Shown here one piece after another: positions 1 through 7,033 of a stretch of DNA of 10,177 nt. Both the position numbers and the translations under genes were made by a program. The stretch comes from an uncultured Leptolyngbya sp. (GTDB lineage: Bacteria; Cyanobacteriota; Cyanobacteriia; Phormidesmidales; Phormidesmidaceae): contig CALBPH010000010.1 in NCBI GenBank assembly GCA_937899365.1, positions 1-10,177 on the forward strand, read 5' to 3'. The notes under the pieces were generated by a model. That model worked only from the letters and a program-made list of their open reading frames with translations. It ran no database searches and was not told the DNA's origin. Position 1 is the stretch's first letter. Each line of letters starts with the position of its first letter.

Positions 1-2183
1 TTTTGGGTGATGAGACGGGTAGCTTCTATGATGTGAAGGAGTTTCAGGACTTTGCTAAGATTACGGACTTCACGGTGGGAGAAGATACGATTCTGCTGAC
101 CGGGACGTTGGCGGACCATAGCTTTTTGGTAGAAGGTGGCAACACCTGGATCTTTAAGGATGGCGACTTTGTGGCCAATGTATTTAATACCGGAGGACAA
201 GATATCACCAACGATCTTGAGTTCTTGGGTGATGGTACGCCACCGCCTGTAGGTACCGGTGAAATCGGCAACTTTGTCTTTTTTGATCAAGATGAGGATG
301 GAGAGCAAGATGCCGGAGAAGACTTTGGTGTCGCGGATGTGACCGTGATCCTGATTGGTGCGGGTACTGATGGTGTGATGGGTACAGCAGATGATACGAC
401 AGCGACTCAGGTGACGGATGCCAATGGTGAGTATCAATTTACTGATTTGTTAGCTGGTGACTATCAGCTAGCCTTCGCTGATTTACCCCAAGGTTTTGGC
501 TTTACAACGTATACGGGTGGTTTTGATAGTGCCACCGACTCTGATGTTGACCCAGCCACTGGCAGAACTCAGGTAATTACCTTGGCTGCAGGAGAGAGTA
601 ACCTTCAGCAGGATGCCGGTATAACCGAACTGCCGGTGACGTTGCCGCGAGGGTTGTTGACGGGGGTTATTTTTCCTGATCTGGATGATGATGGATTTCA
701 GGATTCTGGTGAATTTCTGCAACCGTCGACTGGGATTAATCTGACGGTGACGCTAACCGGAGCGGGAGCCGATGGCGTATTTGATACGGCGGATGACACC
801 ATAGTAACTCAGGTGACAGATTCCTCAGGTCGCTATGAATTTAGAACACTATCAGCAGGAGATTATACGCTGACATTCTCAGACCTACCCGAAGGATATA
901 GATTTAGTCCTGCTAATGTAGGGTCAGATGATACACGCGATTCGGATGTTGATCCGACTACTGGCGTTACGTCAGTTATTACCCTGGCTGAGGATGAGGT
1001 TATCCAAAATGTTTATGCAGGCATCTATGAGTTCTTCACACCGGGGCCGGGTGGCGAGAATCTCATTGAGGGTAGCCCCAATAATGATGAGCTGGTAGGG
1101 ACCGATGGGGATGACCGTTTGGTTGGTTTTGTGGGCATTGACCGGTTGACGGGAGGCGCTGGCAACGATGTCTTTGTTCTGGGCGATGAGGCGGGTAGCT
1201 TCTATGATGTGAAGGAGTTCCAGGACTTTGCTAAAATTACGGACTTTACAGTAGGAGAAGATACGATTCTGCTGACCGGGACGCTGGCAGACCATAGCTT
1301 TGTCACCGATAGTGGCAACACGTGGATCTTCAAGAATGGAGACTTTGTTGCCAATGTATTTAATACAGCAGGTCAAGATTTGACCAACAGTCTTGAGTTT
1401 CTAGGGGGCGGGTCGCCGCCGCCTGCTGCCACGGGTGAAATTGGTAACTTTGTCTTTTTTGATGAAGATGAGGATGGTCGTCAGGACGCCGGAGAAGACT
1501 TTGGCGTTGTGGACGTAACGGTGACTCTGACGGGGGCTGGCGCTGACAGCGTTCTGGGCACGGGGGATGACACCACCGAGACCCAGGTAACGGACACCAC
1601 CGGTGCATATCGGTTCACAGACTTAGCAGCGGGTGACTATACGGTAACGTTTTCAGACCTGCCGGAGGGCTTTGTTTTTACCACGGCGAATGTGGGGGGT
1701 GATGACACGATTGATTCGGATGCGGACCCATCAACTGGGATGACGTCGGTGATTACGCTGGTAGAGGATGAGCTGAACTTGACGGTTGATGCGGGTGTGT
1801 TTGAGTTGTTCACTCCTGGTCCGGGTGGTGAGAATCTCATTGAGGGCAGCCCTGATAATGATGACCTGGTGGGTACCGATGGGGATGACCGTTTAGTTGG
1901 CTTTGTGGGCATTGACCGGTTGACGGGAGGCGCTGGCAACGATGTCTTTGTTTTGGGTGATGAGACGGGTAGCTTCTATGATGTGAAGGAGTTTCAGGAC
2001 TTTGCAAAAATCATAGACTTCACCCTGGGTGAGGATACCATCTTGCTCACTGGGTCGTTGGCGGACCACAGTTTCCTGACTGAGAATGGCAACACCTGGA
2101 TCTTTAAGGATGGCGACTTTGTTGCGAATGTATTCAACACAGCGGGGCAAGATTTGACCAGCAGTCTGGAGTTTATTGGCTAA
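1..2183 (+). CDS. Giant secreted RTX / SdrD-B-repeat protein, C-terminal part (5' end outside window)
   Basis: The frame is open at the window edge. The first codon, TTG, is the Leu of an internal repeat (VLGDE), so this is not a start and the protein continues upstream. Visible modules, numbering the codon at 3 as residue 1: a C-terminal RTX-type unit (1-76); SdrD-B-like Ig/CnaB-fold domains (about 86-208, 216-341 and 478-600), each with an acidic loop such as DEDEDGRQDAGED, a GADGV..TADDT loop and an AGDYT..FSDLPEG strand; and two full RTX units (345-468, 603-726) with GGAGNDVFVL nonapeptides followed by an ITDFTVGEDTILLTG segment. Short Pro-rich linkers (SPPP, TPPP) join units. Acidic loops and RTX repeats of these families bind Ca2+, and a C-terminal RTX unit usually serves type I secretion. 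I infer an extracellular or surface matrix/adhesin protein. No sortase motif is seen; it ends directly after the third unit. Confidence 0.9.
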   Translation, partial: LGDETGSFYDVKEFQDFAKITDFTVGEDTILLTGTLADHSFLVEGGNTWIFKDGDFVANVFNTGGQDITNDLEFLGDGTPPPVGTGEIGNFVFFDQDEDGEQDAGEDFGVADVTVILIGAGTDGVMGTADDTTATQVTDANGEYQFTDLLAGDYQLAFADLPQGFGFTTYTGGFDSATDSDVDPATGRTQVITLAAGESNLQQDAGITELPVTLPRGLLTGVIFPDLDDDGFQDSGEFLQPSTGINLTVTLTGAGADGVFDTADDTIVTQVTDSSGRYEFRTLSAGDYTLTFSDLPEGYRFSPANVGSDDTRDSDVDPTTGVTSVITLAEDEVIQNVYAGIYEFFTPGPGGENLIEGSPNNDELVGTDGDDRLVGFVGIDRLTGGAGNDVFVLGDEAGSFYDVKEFQDFAKITDFTVGEDTILLTGTLADHSFVTDSGNTWIFKNGDFVANVFNTAGQDLTNSLEFLGGGSPPPAATGEIGNFVFFDEDEDGRQDAGEDFGVVDVTVTLTGAGADSVLGTGDDTTETQVTDTTGAYRFTDLAAGDYTVTFSDLPEGFVFTTANVGGDDTIDSDADPSTGMTSVITLVEDELNLTVDAGVFELFTPGPGGENLIEGSPDNDDLVGTDGDDRLVGFVGIDRLTGGAGNDVFVLGDETGSFYDVKEFQDFAKIIDFTLGEDTILLTGSLADHSFLTENGNTWIFKDGDFVANVFNTAGQDLTSSLEFIG
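3..230 (+). repeat. RTX C-terminal module, copy 1 (partial, cut by window edge)
   Basis: This 76-residue unit runs from LGDETGSFYDVKEF to LEFLG and matches the units at 1179-1406 and 1953-2180 without length change. Its first 55 bases are identical to copy 3. The GGAGNDVFV stretch that precedes the other copies would lie just outside the window. Confidence 0.9.
1035..1406 (+). repeat. RTX C-terminal module, copy 2
   Basis: This 124-residue unit (FTPGPGGENLIEGS to LEFLG) contains the RTX nonapeptide region and the ITDFTVGEDTILLTG segment. It recurs at 1809-2180, exactly 774 bp downstream, with long runs of identical DNA. Confidence 0.92.
1809..2180 (+). repeat. RTX C-terminal module, copy 3 (protein C-terminus)
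   Basis: The same 124-residue unit as at 1035-1406; the stop codon follows at once. In the part from 1953 it matches copy 1 in some stretches better than copy 2, for example the GGCAACACCTGGATCTTTAA stretch starting near 2088. Confidence 0.92.
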
Positions 2184-2247
2184 GACCATGGATACATGGT
2201 TTTGAGCTATCCAGGCTGAACAGGACAGCCGTATCGACACTTACTCT

Positions 2248-2289
2248 AAACGCAGCAAGCTGCTGACTAGTCAGCAGCTTGCTGCGTTT
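2248..2289. terminator. 42-bp perfect palindrome, probable bidirectional terminator
   Basis: AAACGCAGCAAGCTGCTGACT is followed at once by its exact reverse complement, so the hairpin has arms of about 19 bp around a CTAG centre. The arms begin with AAA and end with TTT, as in bidirectional intrinsic terminators. It lies 65 bp after the RTX gene stop and between convergent genes. The T-run is short (TTTGTT), so termination is inferred. Confidence 0.65.
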
Positions 2290-2369
2290 GTTGCTATCTA
2301 AAGGTTCTAGCGCCCACTGATGATACGAGCTAAACAAAACTGTGAGAGACGTCCGACTTATGAAGACTA

Positions 2370-2582
2370 TTACGCAGCTGATTCCGTAGAGGAATCGCTG
2401 TCAGCCGGGATCTGACCTTCTAATTCGTTGATGGCAGCGTTAATGGCGGCTAGATGTACTTGCATGCGATCGCGGGTGGTTTTTAGCCAGTGCAGTCTCA
2501 TCTTTTGGCAGTTAGCGTAGAAGGTTTCATAATCATTGCTGCAACTACCTGAACTTGTGGAATTACAAAAGGGAAAAAACAT
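2370..2582 (-). CDS. Small hypothetical protein, 70 aa
   Basis: I do not recognise a family. The first 26 residues are Ser/Cys-rich (Cys6, Cys14, Cys25). Residues about 28-56 (MRLHWLKTTRDRMQ, then HLAAINAAINELEG) look like an amphipathic helix or short coiled coil, and the tail is Ser/Asp/Glu-rich. The ATG at 2582 has no clear Shine-Dalgarno. A TATAGT box (complement of 2594-2599) with a TTGTTA box 19 bp upstream could be a weak promoter that would leave a very short leader. An internal Met28 (ATG at 2501) is an alternative start giving a 43-residue protein. A HIP1 site lies inside the frame. It sits between the palindromic terminator and the IS relic, so it could also be a chance frame. Confidence 0.4.
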   Translation of the reverse strand: MFFPFCNSTSSGSCSNDYETFYANCQKMRLHWLKTTRDRMQVHLAAINAAINELEGQIPADSDSSTESAA

Positions 2583-2678
2583 GATGGCAGGTCACTATAG
2601 AAACGTGTAGCTATAGGCTAACAACTTTCGAAAAAAGGTGCAGATATACGTTTGTTTCCTGGACATCATCCATAGCTA

Positions 2679-3345
2679 GTCGTCCCTGAAAAACCCCAAA
2701 TCAGGCTCCGACCGGAATCAGATTTGTTGGGTTATCGAGAAAGAACCGGACTAACTTTCGTAAATTAAACCCACAGGCTGTCAATAAGGCATTGATCCGG
2801 TCTCCTGATTTACCGTGGAGATAATTTCGTTTAAGAGCATGATCATGCTTGGCATGGCCGATGACCGGTTCAATTGCACTGCGACGTTTCACCAACCGTT
2901 TGAAAACCCCTGTAAACTTACGAGTGCCTGCGACCAACACGTCGAGTGTGGATGGATGATAGGTTGAGCCACGAAAGCCTTTATCGACTGCCGCTTGCTG
3001 AGGACACTGTCCGGTCAATCGGTGGACTTGTTCAATCGCAGGTTTCAACGTCACACCGTCATACGGATTTCCGTGAACCGCATCGGCGGCAACAATCCAA
3101 AGGTTTGAGCGCACGTTGTTCTAAGGCCACTTGCAACACTTCTTTGAGCAGCTTTTCTACCCCATCCGGTCCCACCTGCTTCCGCCATTTCACCAGACTG
3201 GTTGGATGACACGGCACGGTGTGTTGGAACGTCTCTTCTCCACAAAAATATTGCCAATATGGATTCTCGATCCATTTGCTCACTATGGTTATTTGACTGA
3301 GCTTCAGATGGCTCAAAGGCATTTGTATCGGATTTTTAGCCTGGT
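2679..3345 (-). mobile_element. IS5-family insertion sequence remnant
   Basis: Transposase fragments on the minus strand define the element. Its 3' terminus is probably near 2679-2690, where TAGTCGTCCCTGAAAAACC stands just after the transposase stop and looks like an IS end. I find no matching inverted copy between 3300 and 3470, so the other end seems lost. Its upper boundary is uncertain because similarity to the transposase fades near a stop codon at about 3358. It cannot move by itself. Confidence 0.75.
2701..3322 (-). pseudogene. IS5-family transposase, broken by internal deletion and 5' truncation
   Basis: Two frames carry matching pieces. The upstream piece (complement of about 3322-3100) has WIENPYWQYFCGEE, FQHTVPCHPTSLVKWR and VEKLLKEVLQVALEQRALK, the N-terminal DUF772-type region of IS5 transposases. 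The downstream piece (complement of about 3114-2701) has HGNPYDGVTL, AAVDKGFRG (second catalytic Asp) and SAIEPVIGHAKHDHALKRNYL (catalytic Glu), then the usual C-terminus. The region between, which should carry the first catalytic Asp, is absent. From the family layout I estimate about 150 residues missing, joined out of frame near 3100-3115. The extreme N-terminus is also missing or degenerate. The protein is certainly inactive as a transposase. Confidence 0.85.
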
Positions 3346-3472
3346 TACTGTTCTGTGGAGCCCATATTTTTTATATTTGGGGTGGACATTGCACAAACGG
3401 ATAACCAGTAGAAATCTCTTCATTGCGTTACTCCTTATTTGGTGCTAGTTGCTCTGGCTGCAGGCATAGACT

Positions 3473-4000
3473 ATGGCCTCAGTTTGCATTTTGAGAATGG
3501 TATTGCAAAAAATGTCGTTGATGCATACTTTAGTGATCGCGCTGATTCTTCCTGGTTTGGGTATAGGCCTGGGGAGCTGTCGTATTTTTGAACAGCAAAC
3601 AGAGATAGCTGCGCCTGGGGTCGTTATGGCGGCTCCACCGCTAATTGAGGCAACCCTGGCTGGTAATGTGGATGATGTGCGATCGCAACTTGCCAATGGC
3701 ACCGATCCAAACTTGATTTACAACACCAATACGGCCCTTACCTACGCTGCCCGCGATGGCTTTACAGAAATTGCCCGTCTGCTGATTGACCATGGAGCTG
3801 AGGTCAATTGGATCGATGGAGAGGGGGTTACCCCACTGATCTTGGCATCATTTAAAGATCACATTGAGCTGGTTCAGCTGTTGCTAGCTCATGGAGCTGA
3901 CATAACAATCCGCGACCAATGGGACCAGACTGCGCTGGACTATGCCCTACGGCGGGGCGAGTCCGACCCCATAGTGCAGCTCCTAAAATCTTCAAACTAA
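3473..4000 (+). CDS. Ankyrin-repeat protein, probable lipoprotein, 175 aa
   Basis: A hydrophobic segment (residues 19-34, LVIALILPGLGIGLGS) ends in LGSC, a lipobox-like site with Cys36, so export and lipid anchoring are likely. After a linker come ankyrin repeats: about 55-85 (PPLIEATLAGNVDDVRSQL, degenerate start), 86-118 (TALTYAARDGFTEIARLLIDHGA), 119-152 (TPLILASFKDHIELVQLLLAHGA) and a partial one at 153-175 (TALDYALRRG). Ankyrin repeats bind protein partners; the partner is unknown. The ATG at 3473 has a weak AGG 8 bp upstream. Met9 (3497), Met14 and Met17 are alternative starts that would still keep the hydrophobic segment. A HIP1 site lies inside the gene. The stop codon abuts the target duplication of the MITE that follows. 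Confidence 0.85.
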   Translation: MASVCILRMVLQKMSLMHTLVIALILPGLGIGLGSCRIFEQQTEIAAPGVVMAAPPLIEATLAGNVDDVRSQLANGTDPNLIYNTNTALTYAARDGFTEIARLLIDHGAEVNWIDGEGVTPLILASFKDHIELVQLLLAHGADITIRDQWDQTALDYALRRGESDPIVQLLKSSN

Positions 4001-4005
4001 AATCT

Positions 4006-4100
4006 ATGCCGTTGCTGATTTAGGGTATAAACCGAGCAGTGATACATACGGTGTGCCGATGGTCACCCGATAAATTCATACCGGGGATCAGCCACGCCCC
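4006..4100. mobile_element. MITE-like element, copy 1 (95 bp)
   Basis: The left terminus is ATGCCGTTGCTGAT (4006-4019). The right terminus (4087-4100, ATCAGCCACGCCCC) is a decayed inverted copy. The flanks AAATCT (4000-4005) and AAATCA (4101-4106) agree in 5 of 6 bases, as expected of a target-site duplication. The element aligns end to end with 8717-8812 with a single one-base gap and about two-thirds identity. It has no coding capacity. It lies between the ankyrin gene and the DUF4870/DUF3592 gene. Confidence 0.8.
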
Positions 4101-4186
4101 AAATCATATTAAGTTTCATGCCCAATTGCCCCATATGAGCCGGCAAAGGCCAAATTATAGGTCAATGTCATGGGCTGATAATTTCG

Positions 4187-4972
4187 ATGAATCAGACAAA
4201 AGAGTCTTTTTCTGGGGAATCTCTATTACACCTATCGCTGCTATTGGGCTGGGTTGTGCCCATTCCCTTTATCGACATACTGGTGCCAATTATTATTTGG
4301 CAAACTACAAAAAAGCAGTCTCCTCAGATCGAGCCCCATGCCCGCAATGCAATTAACTGGTTAATCTCATCTACAGTCTATAGCCTGGTTTTACTAATTA
4401 CCCTAGTGGGGGCCGCCTTATTACCCGTACTATTTGCGCTACGCCTGGCCTTTCCCATTGTTGCCGCCATTCAGGCAAGTAAAGGCAAGGTCTGGAAATA
4501 TCCCCTTGCGATTGATTTCCTCGGTGCCAGACCAGAAAAGCAATTAAAAAGAGCAGCCCTTGCGTTTTTATCATTGGTGGTTATCCCCGGCGCGGCTCTA
4601 TTAGGTTCTATCGTCTGGTTGAATAACCGCATCAGCTGGATTGCTAACCTATCTCCTGCCACTGGCACCGTCACCCAGGTGCTTGAGAAAGTGAATGACG
4701 GTGATACGGTCTATAAACCCGTGATTGAATATCAGATACCTCAGGCCGGGTCCTATGAATTTTCACCAGCTACCTGGTCCGGTCACCTGACCTATACCAA
4801 AGGAGACTCCGTAGACGTACTTTATTCGCCTACGGAGCCAGCTAAAGCTCTGATTAATGAATGGTTTGAAAAATGGTTTTTGGTCACGATTGTTTTAGTG
4901 ATCAGCTCTGTTTTACTCGCGTTCTCCATCATTCCCAGTGTCTGCTGTTTTGTCCTTTCACGGTTTGTTTAG
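4187..4972 (+). CDS. Membrane protein with DUF4870-like and DUF3592-like domains, 261 aa
   Basis: Residues about 13-112 have the DUF4870 layout: a hydrophobic helix with LLLGWVVPIPFIDILVPIIIW, then HARNAINWLISSTVYSLVLL, further helices, and a closing IQASKGKVWKYPLAIDFLG. Another membrane helix covers about 123-144. Residues about 158-224 (ATGTVTQV, KPVIEYQ, YTKGDSVDVLYSP) match the DUF3592 pattern, a soluble beta domain held between membrane helices, and a last helix spans about 230-256. The function of both families is unknown; I expect an inner-membrane protein with the DUF3592 loop on one face. The ATG at 4187 has no evident Shine-Dalgarno; upstream in this frame there is no other ATG before a stop at 4136. 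The MITE ends 86 bp upstream of the start, so promoter sequence may include part of it. Confidence 0.85.
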   Translation: MNQTKESFSGESLLHLSLLLGWVVPIPFIDILVPIIIWQTTKKQSPQIEPHARNAINWLISSTVYSLVLLITLVGAALLPVLFALRLAFPIVAAIQASKGKVWKYPLAIDFLGARPEKQLKRAALAFLSLVVIPGAALLGSIVWLNNRISWIANLSPATGTVTQVLEKVNDGDTVYKPVIEYQIPQAGSYEFSPATWSGHLTYTKGDSVDVLYSPTEPAKALINEWFEKWFLVTIVLVISSVLLAFSIIPSVCCFVLSRFV

Positions 4973-5066
4973 CCCACTGGCAGAACCCATAGAGGCTGCC
5001 TCAGCTAGGGACAGGGCCTTTGGCTCTGCACCCATAGGTTACAACAGCCGTCTGCTACACAACGGT

Positions 5067-6032
5067 TTAGTAGGTTGCCCTTAAACGGCCAAGCAAATAG
5101 TCTCCTGACTTTACAGGAGCGTACTGGGGAGGATTCTGATCGCTTTGACAGCTGGGTAAGCAGACAATATCAGTATCGGCATCGGGCTGACAAAAGAAGG
5201 CAATGGAGTAACGGTGTTGCTGGGTCTGGGCTGCTTCAGGCAGTTTTACCCGATGTTTAGTAGAGCGAAACACATTGTTGCTCCACCGTTCCATTAAGTC
5301 CCCTGTATTAATCAAAATTGCGTCAGGGACCGTGGGTGCAGTCATCCAATGACCGTTAGCTGTCTGTACTTCTAAGCCACCCATATTGTCTTGAAAGAGT
5401 AGGGTGAGTGAACCGTAGTCAGAATGGCTACCTGCCCGTAGCTGACCTGATAAGGATGGCTTGGTTAGGGGCGGATAGTGAAGCAGCCTTAGGGTGTAAT
5501 CATGGGTTTGGTGACGTTCGACCAGATAGTCTGCAGGCAGCGAAAGAGCACAGGCAAACGCTCGTAAAATTTGCTCTACAGCCGCAGAGCAAATCTCAAA
5601 GAAGTCGCTAATAGTTTGATAAAACATTGGCTGCCCGGTGGGCCAACGGTTGACCTTTGGCGAGGGGCCACTGGCCGTAACGACACTTTCGTTGCCAATA
5701 TTAAAAGCTTCCTTAAGATCGCCTGGTTGAGCGTTATCAAGGGACTCTCGTTCGATGCCTATGTAGCCACTATTGCTATGTTCACTAGACCAAGCAATGT
5801 TCTGTTTTTCGTCTAAGGGCAGCTCAAAAAATAAGCGGGACTGATTGAACGCTTGTTCAATCATGTCTGCGGGAATGCCGTGATGCTTTATGTAGAGAAA
5901 ACCAACTTCGTGACAGGCTTGAAAAATTTCCTGCACAACGGCCCATCGAATTGTTGGGTTACCTGACAGAAACCGAGAAAAGTCAACAATGGGTATATTG
6001 GCAGGTGTAGAGGGCGCATCACCTGGGGGCAT
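5067..6032 (-). CDS. 2-oxoglutarate/Fe(II)-dependent dioxygenase, isopenicillin-N-synthase-like, 321 aa
   Basis: This is a full-length non-haem iron oxygenase of the IPNS/DIOX family. The N-terminal DIOX_N region starts at IPIVDFSRF (13-21) and includes the typical CHEVGFLYIKHHGIP (40-54) and a FFELP turn (68-72). The C-terminal 2OG-FeII_Oxy domain has the Fe ligands His203 and Asp205 (HSDYGSLTLLFQD) and His260 (FRSTKHRV), with Arg274-x-Ser276 (RYSIAFF) to hold 2-oxoglutarate. All are present, so catalysis is expected. Relatives oxidise small molecules; the substrate cannot be read from sequence. It starts 10 bp after the stop of the upstream ADP-ribosylglycohydrolase-like gene, so the two are probably co-transcribed. 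No good Shine-Dalgarno precedes the ATG. The protein is cytoplasmic. Confidence 0.93.
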   Translation of the reverse strand: MPPGDAPSTPANIPIVDFSRFLSGNPTIRWAVVQEIFQACHEVGFLYIKHHGIPADMIEQAFNQSRLFFELPLDEKQNIAWSSEHSNSGYIGIERESLDNAQPGDLKEAFNIGNESVVTASGPSPKVNRWPTGQPMFYQTISDFFEICSAAVEQILRAFACALSLPADYLVERHQTHDYTLRLLHYPPLTKPSLSGQLRAGSHSDYGSLTLLFQDNMGGLEVQTANGHWMTAPTVPDAILINTGDLMERWSNNVFRSTKHRVKLPEAAQTQQHRYSIAFFCQPDADTDIVCLPSCQSDQNPPQYAPVKSGDYLLGRLRATY

Positions 6033-6042
6033 AGGTCGATAG

Positions 6043-6837
6043 TCAAGCCGCTCTGGTCTGGGCCGCTTCCGTCAGAAACTCAGCCTGAAATTCACCAATC
6101 AGGTCCTGCTGACCTTCGTCTAGCAGTTCCCATCCCCATTTCTGTAACGATTTGGGAACTTTAGGATAAAATGCCTCAGCAATGCCGCCTGCAATGGCCG
6201 CCAGAGTTTTAGCATCACCACCTAGGGAAACAGCCTTCCGAATTGCATCTTCAAAGTCTGTAGAGTGTAAAAATGCCAGAATGGCAGCTTCTACTGTGTC
6301 TGTGGCTAGGGTGCTGTATTGATAGTCTTGTTGCAGAGATTTGTAAGATGCCTGAAAGTTATAGCCAAAAATACTGGTAAGTAAATCTGAAATGGTCTCC
6401 TTTGGAGCCTTTGCATTGGCTAGAAAGACAGCAGCAGCGGTTGCTTGGGCTCCCTTTACCCCTTCCGGATGATTGTGACTCACCATGGCTGAGCGCTCAG
6501 CTTCTTCCATCACCTCTTTCAGGTTGTCAAAGGCATAGGCAATGGGAACTGCCCGTACCGCTCCGTCATTACGACAACTGTAGTAAGGTTTTGCGCCATT
6601 TGTCTTAGCCCACTCGCTAAAACTGTTGTTGTACCTTCCCCTTATTTTGGGGTACCACTCATACCAACGGGAATAGCTTTCTTCGTATTCCCCGCCATAG
6701 AGTAGATAGTCCGCAGTAGCCAGCGTAAAAATTGTATTTTCTGTCCAATGGCTATTTGGGGTGATTAATTCAAAATCTTGGATCTTATTGCGCTGATGGG
6801 CAGAACCAATCGCATCTCCAAGAATTGCTCCGAGCAT
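6043..6837 (-). CDS. ADP-ribosylglycohydrolase-family protein with altered metal-site motifs, 264 aa
   Basis: The family frame is clear: GAILGDAIGS (3-12), RSAMVSHNHPEGVKGAQATA (115-134) and SLGGDAKTLAAIAGGIAEAFY (204-224). Its length and layout match the ~260-residue bacterial DraG/ARH-like proteins, whose known members remove ADP-ribose from proteins or small molecules using two Mg ions. However, the Thr-Asp-Asp metal motif is replaced by Thr32-Glu33-Asn34, the late Asp-x-Asp-Thr motif reads Asp208-Ala-Lys210-Thr211, and the usual GNGSAMR segment reads RNDGAVR (89-95). Several metal ligands are therefore missing and activity is doubtful; it may bind without cleaving, or use another substrate. 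It is the first gene of a two-gene unit with the 2OG oxygenase and has a good promoter 37-75 bp upstream. No strong Shine-Dalgarno is seen. Confidence 0.9.
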   Translation of the reverse strand: MLGAILGDAIGSAHQRNKIQDFELITPNSHWTENTIFTLATADYLLYGGEYEESYSRWYEWYPKIRGRYNNSFSEWAKTNGAKPYYSCRNDGAVRAVPIAYAFDNLKEVMEEAERSAMVSHNHPEGVKGAQATAAAVFLANAKAPKETISDLLTSIFGYNFQASYKSLQQDYQYSTLATDTVEAAILAFLHSTDFEDAIRKAVSLGGDAKTLAAIAGGIAEAFYPKVPKSLQKWGWELLDEGQQDLIGEFQAEFLTEAAQTRAA

Positions 6838-6880
6838 ACTTTATTTAATTTCACCGACATTCTTCGCTTCAGCATTCTAG

Positions 6881-6910
6881 CGTATATGTGTTCAAGTGGG
6901 ATAATGTCAA
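6881..6910 (-). promoter_or_regulatory. Putative sigma70-type promoter of the ADP-ribosylglycohydrolase/oxygenase unit
   Basis: Read on the minus strand: TTGACA (complement of 6905-6910), an 18-bp spacer, then TATACG (complement of 6881-6886; ATATAC with a 17-bp spacer also fits). The -35 box is a perfect consensus. The predicted start point would give a leader of about 35-40 nt before the ATG at 6837. Confidence 0.55.
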
Positions 6911-7033
6911 AAATTAAAAGCTAAAAGTAACCCCTAACGCTTCTGATAATGGGGGGCTATGGAGCTAATTTCTTTATTTGCAGGAACAATTTTTATTGTA
7001 TTGATGGTTTCATAACGCAATTTCACAATGGGA

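Noticed and set aside
972..1376. Minus-strand open frame of 134 codons inside the RTX gene
   Set aside because: It is the antisense of the repeated module; a similar frame appears opposite the other copy at 1893-2240, as expected of a shadow of repeated coding DNA.
2185..2200. Small hairpin ACCATG-GATA-CATGGT followed by TTT just after the RTX stop
   Set aside because: Only 6 bp of stem with weak pairing; the 42-bp palindrome downstream is a much better terminator candidate.
3131..3448. Plus-strand open frame of 105 codons with a hydrophobic C-terminal end
   Set aside because: Most of it is antisense to the IS5 transposase remnant; the hydrophobic tail alone matches nothing I recognise and has no start signals.
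4039..4356. Plus-strand open frame of 105 codons overlapping the MITE and the membrane protein gene
   Set aside because: It begins inside the MITE and runs in the wrong frame through the DUF4870 region; no domain or start signal.
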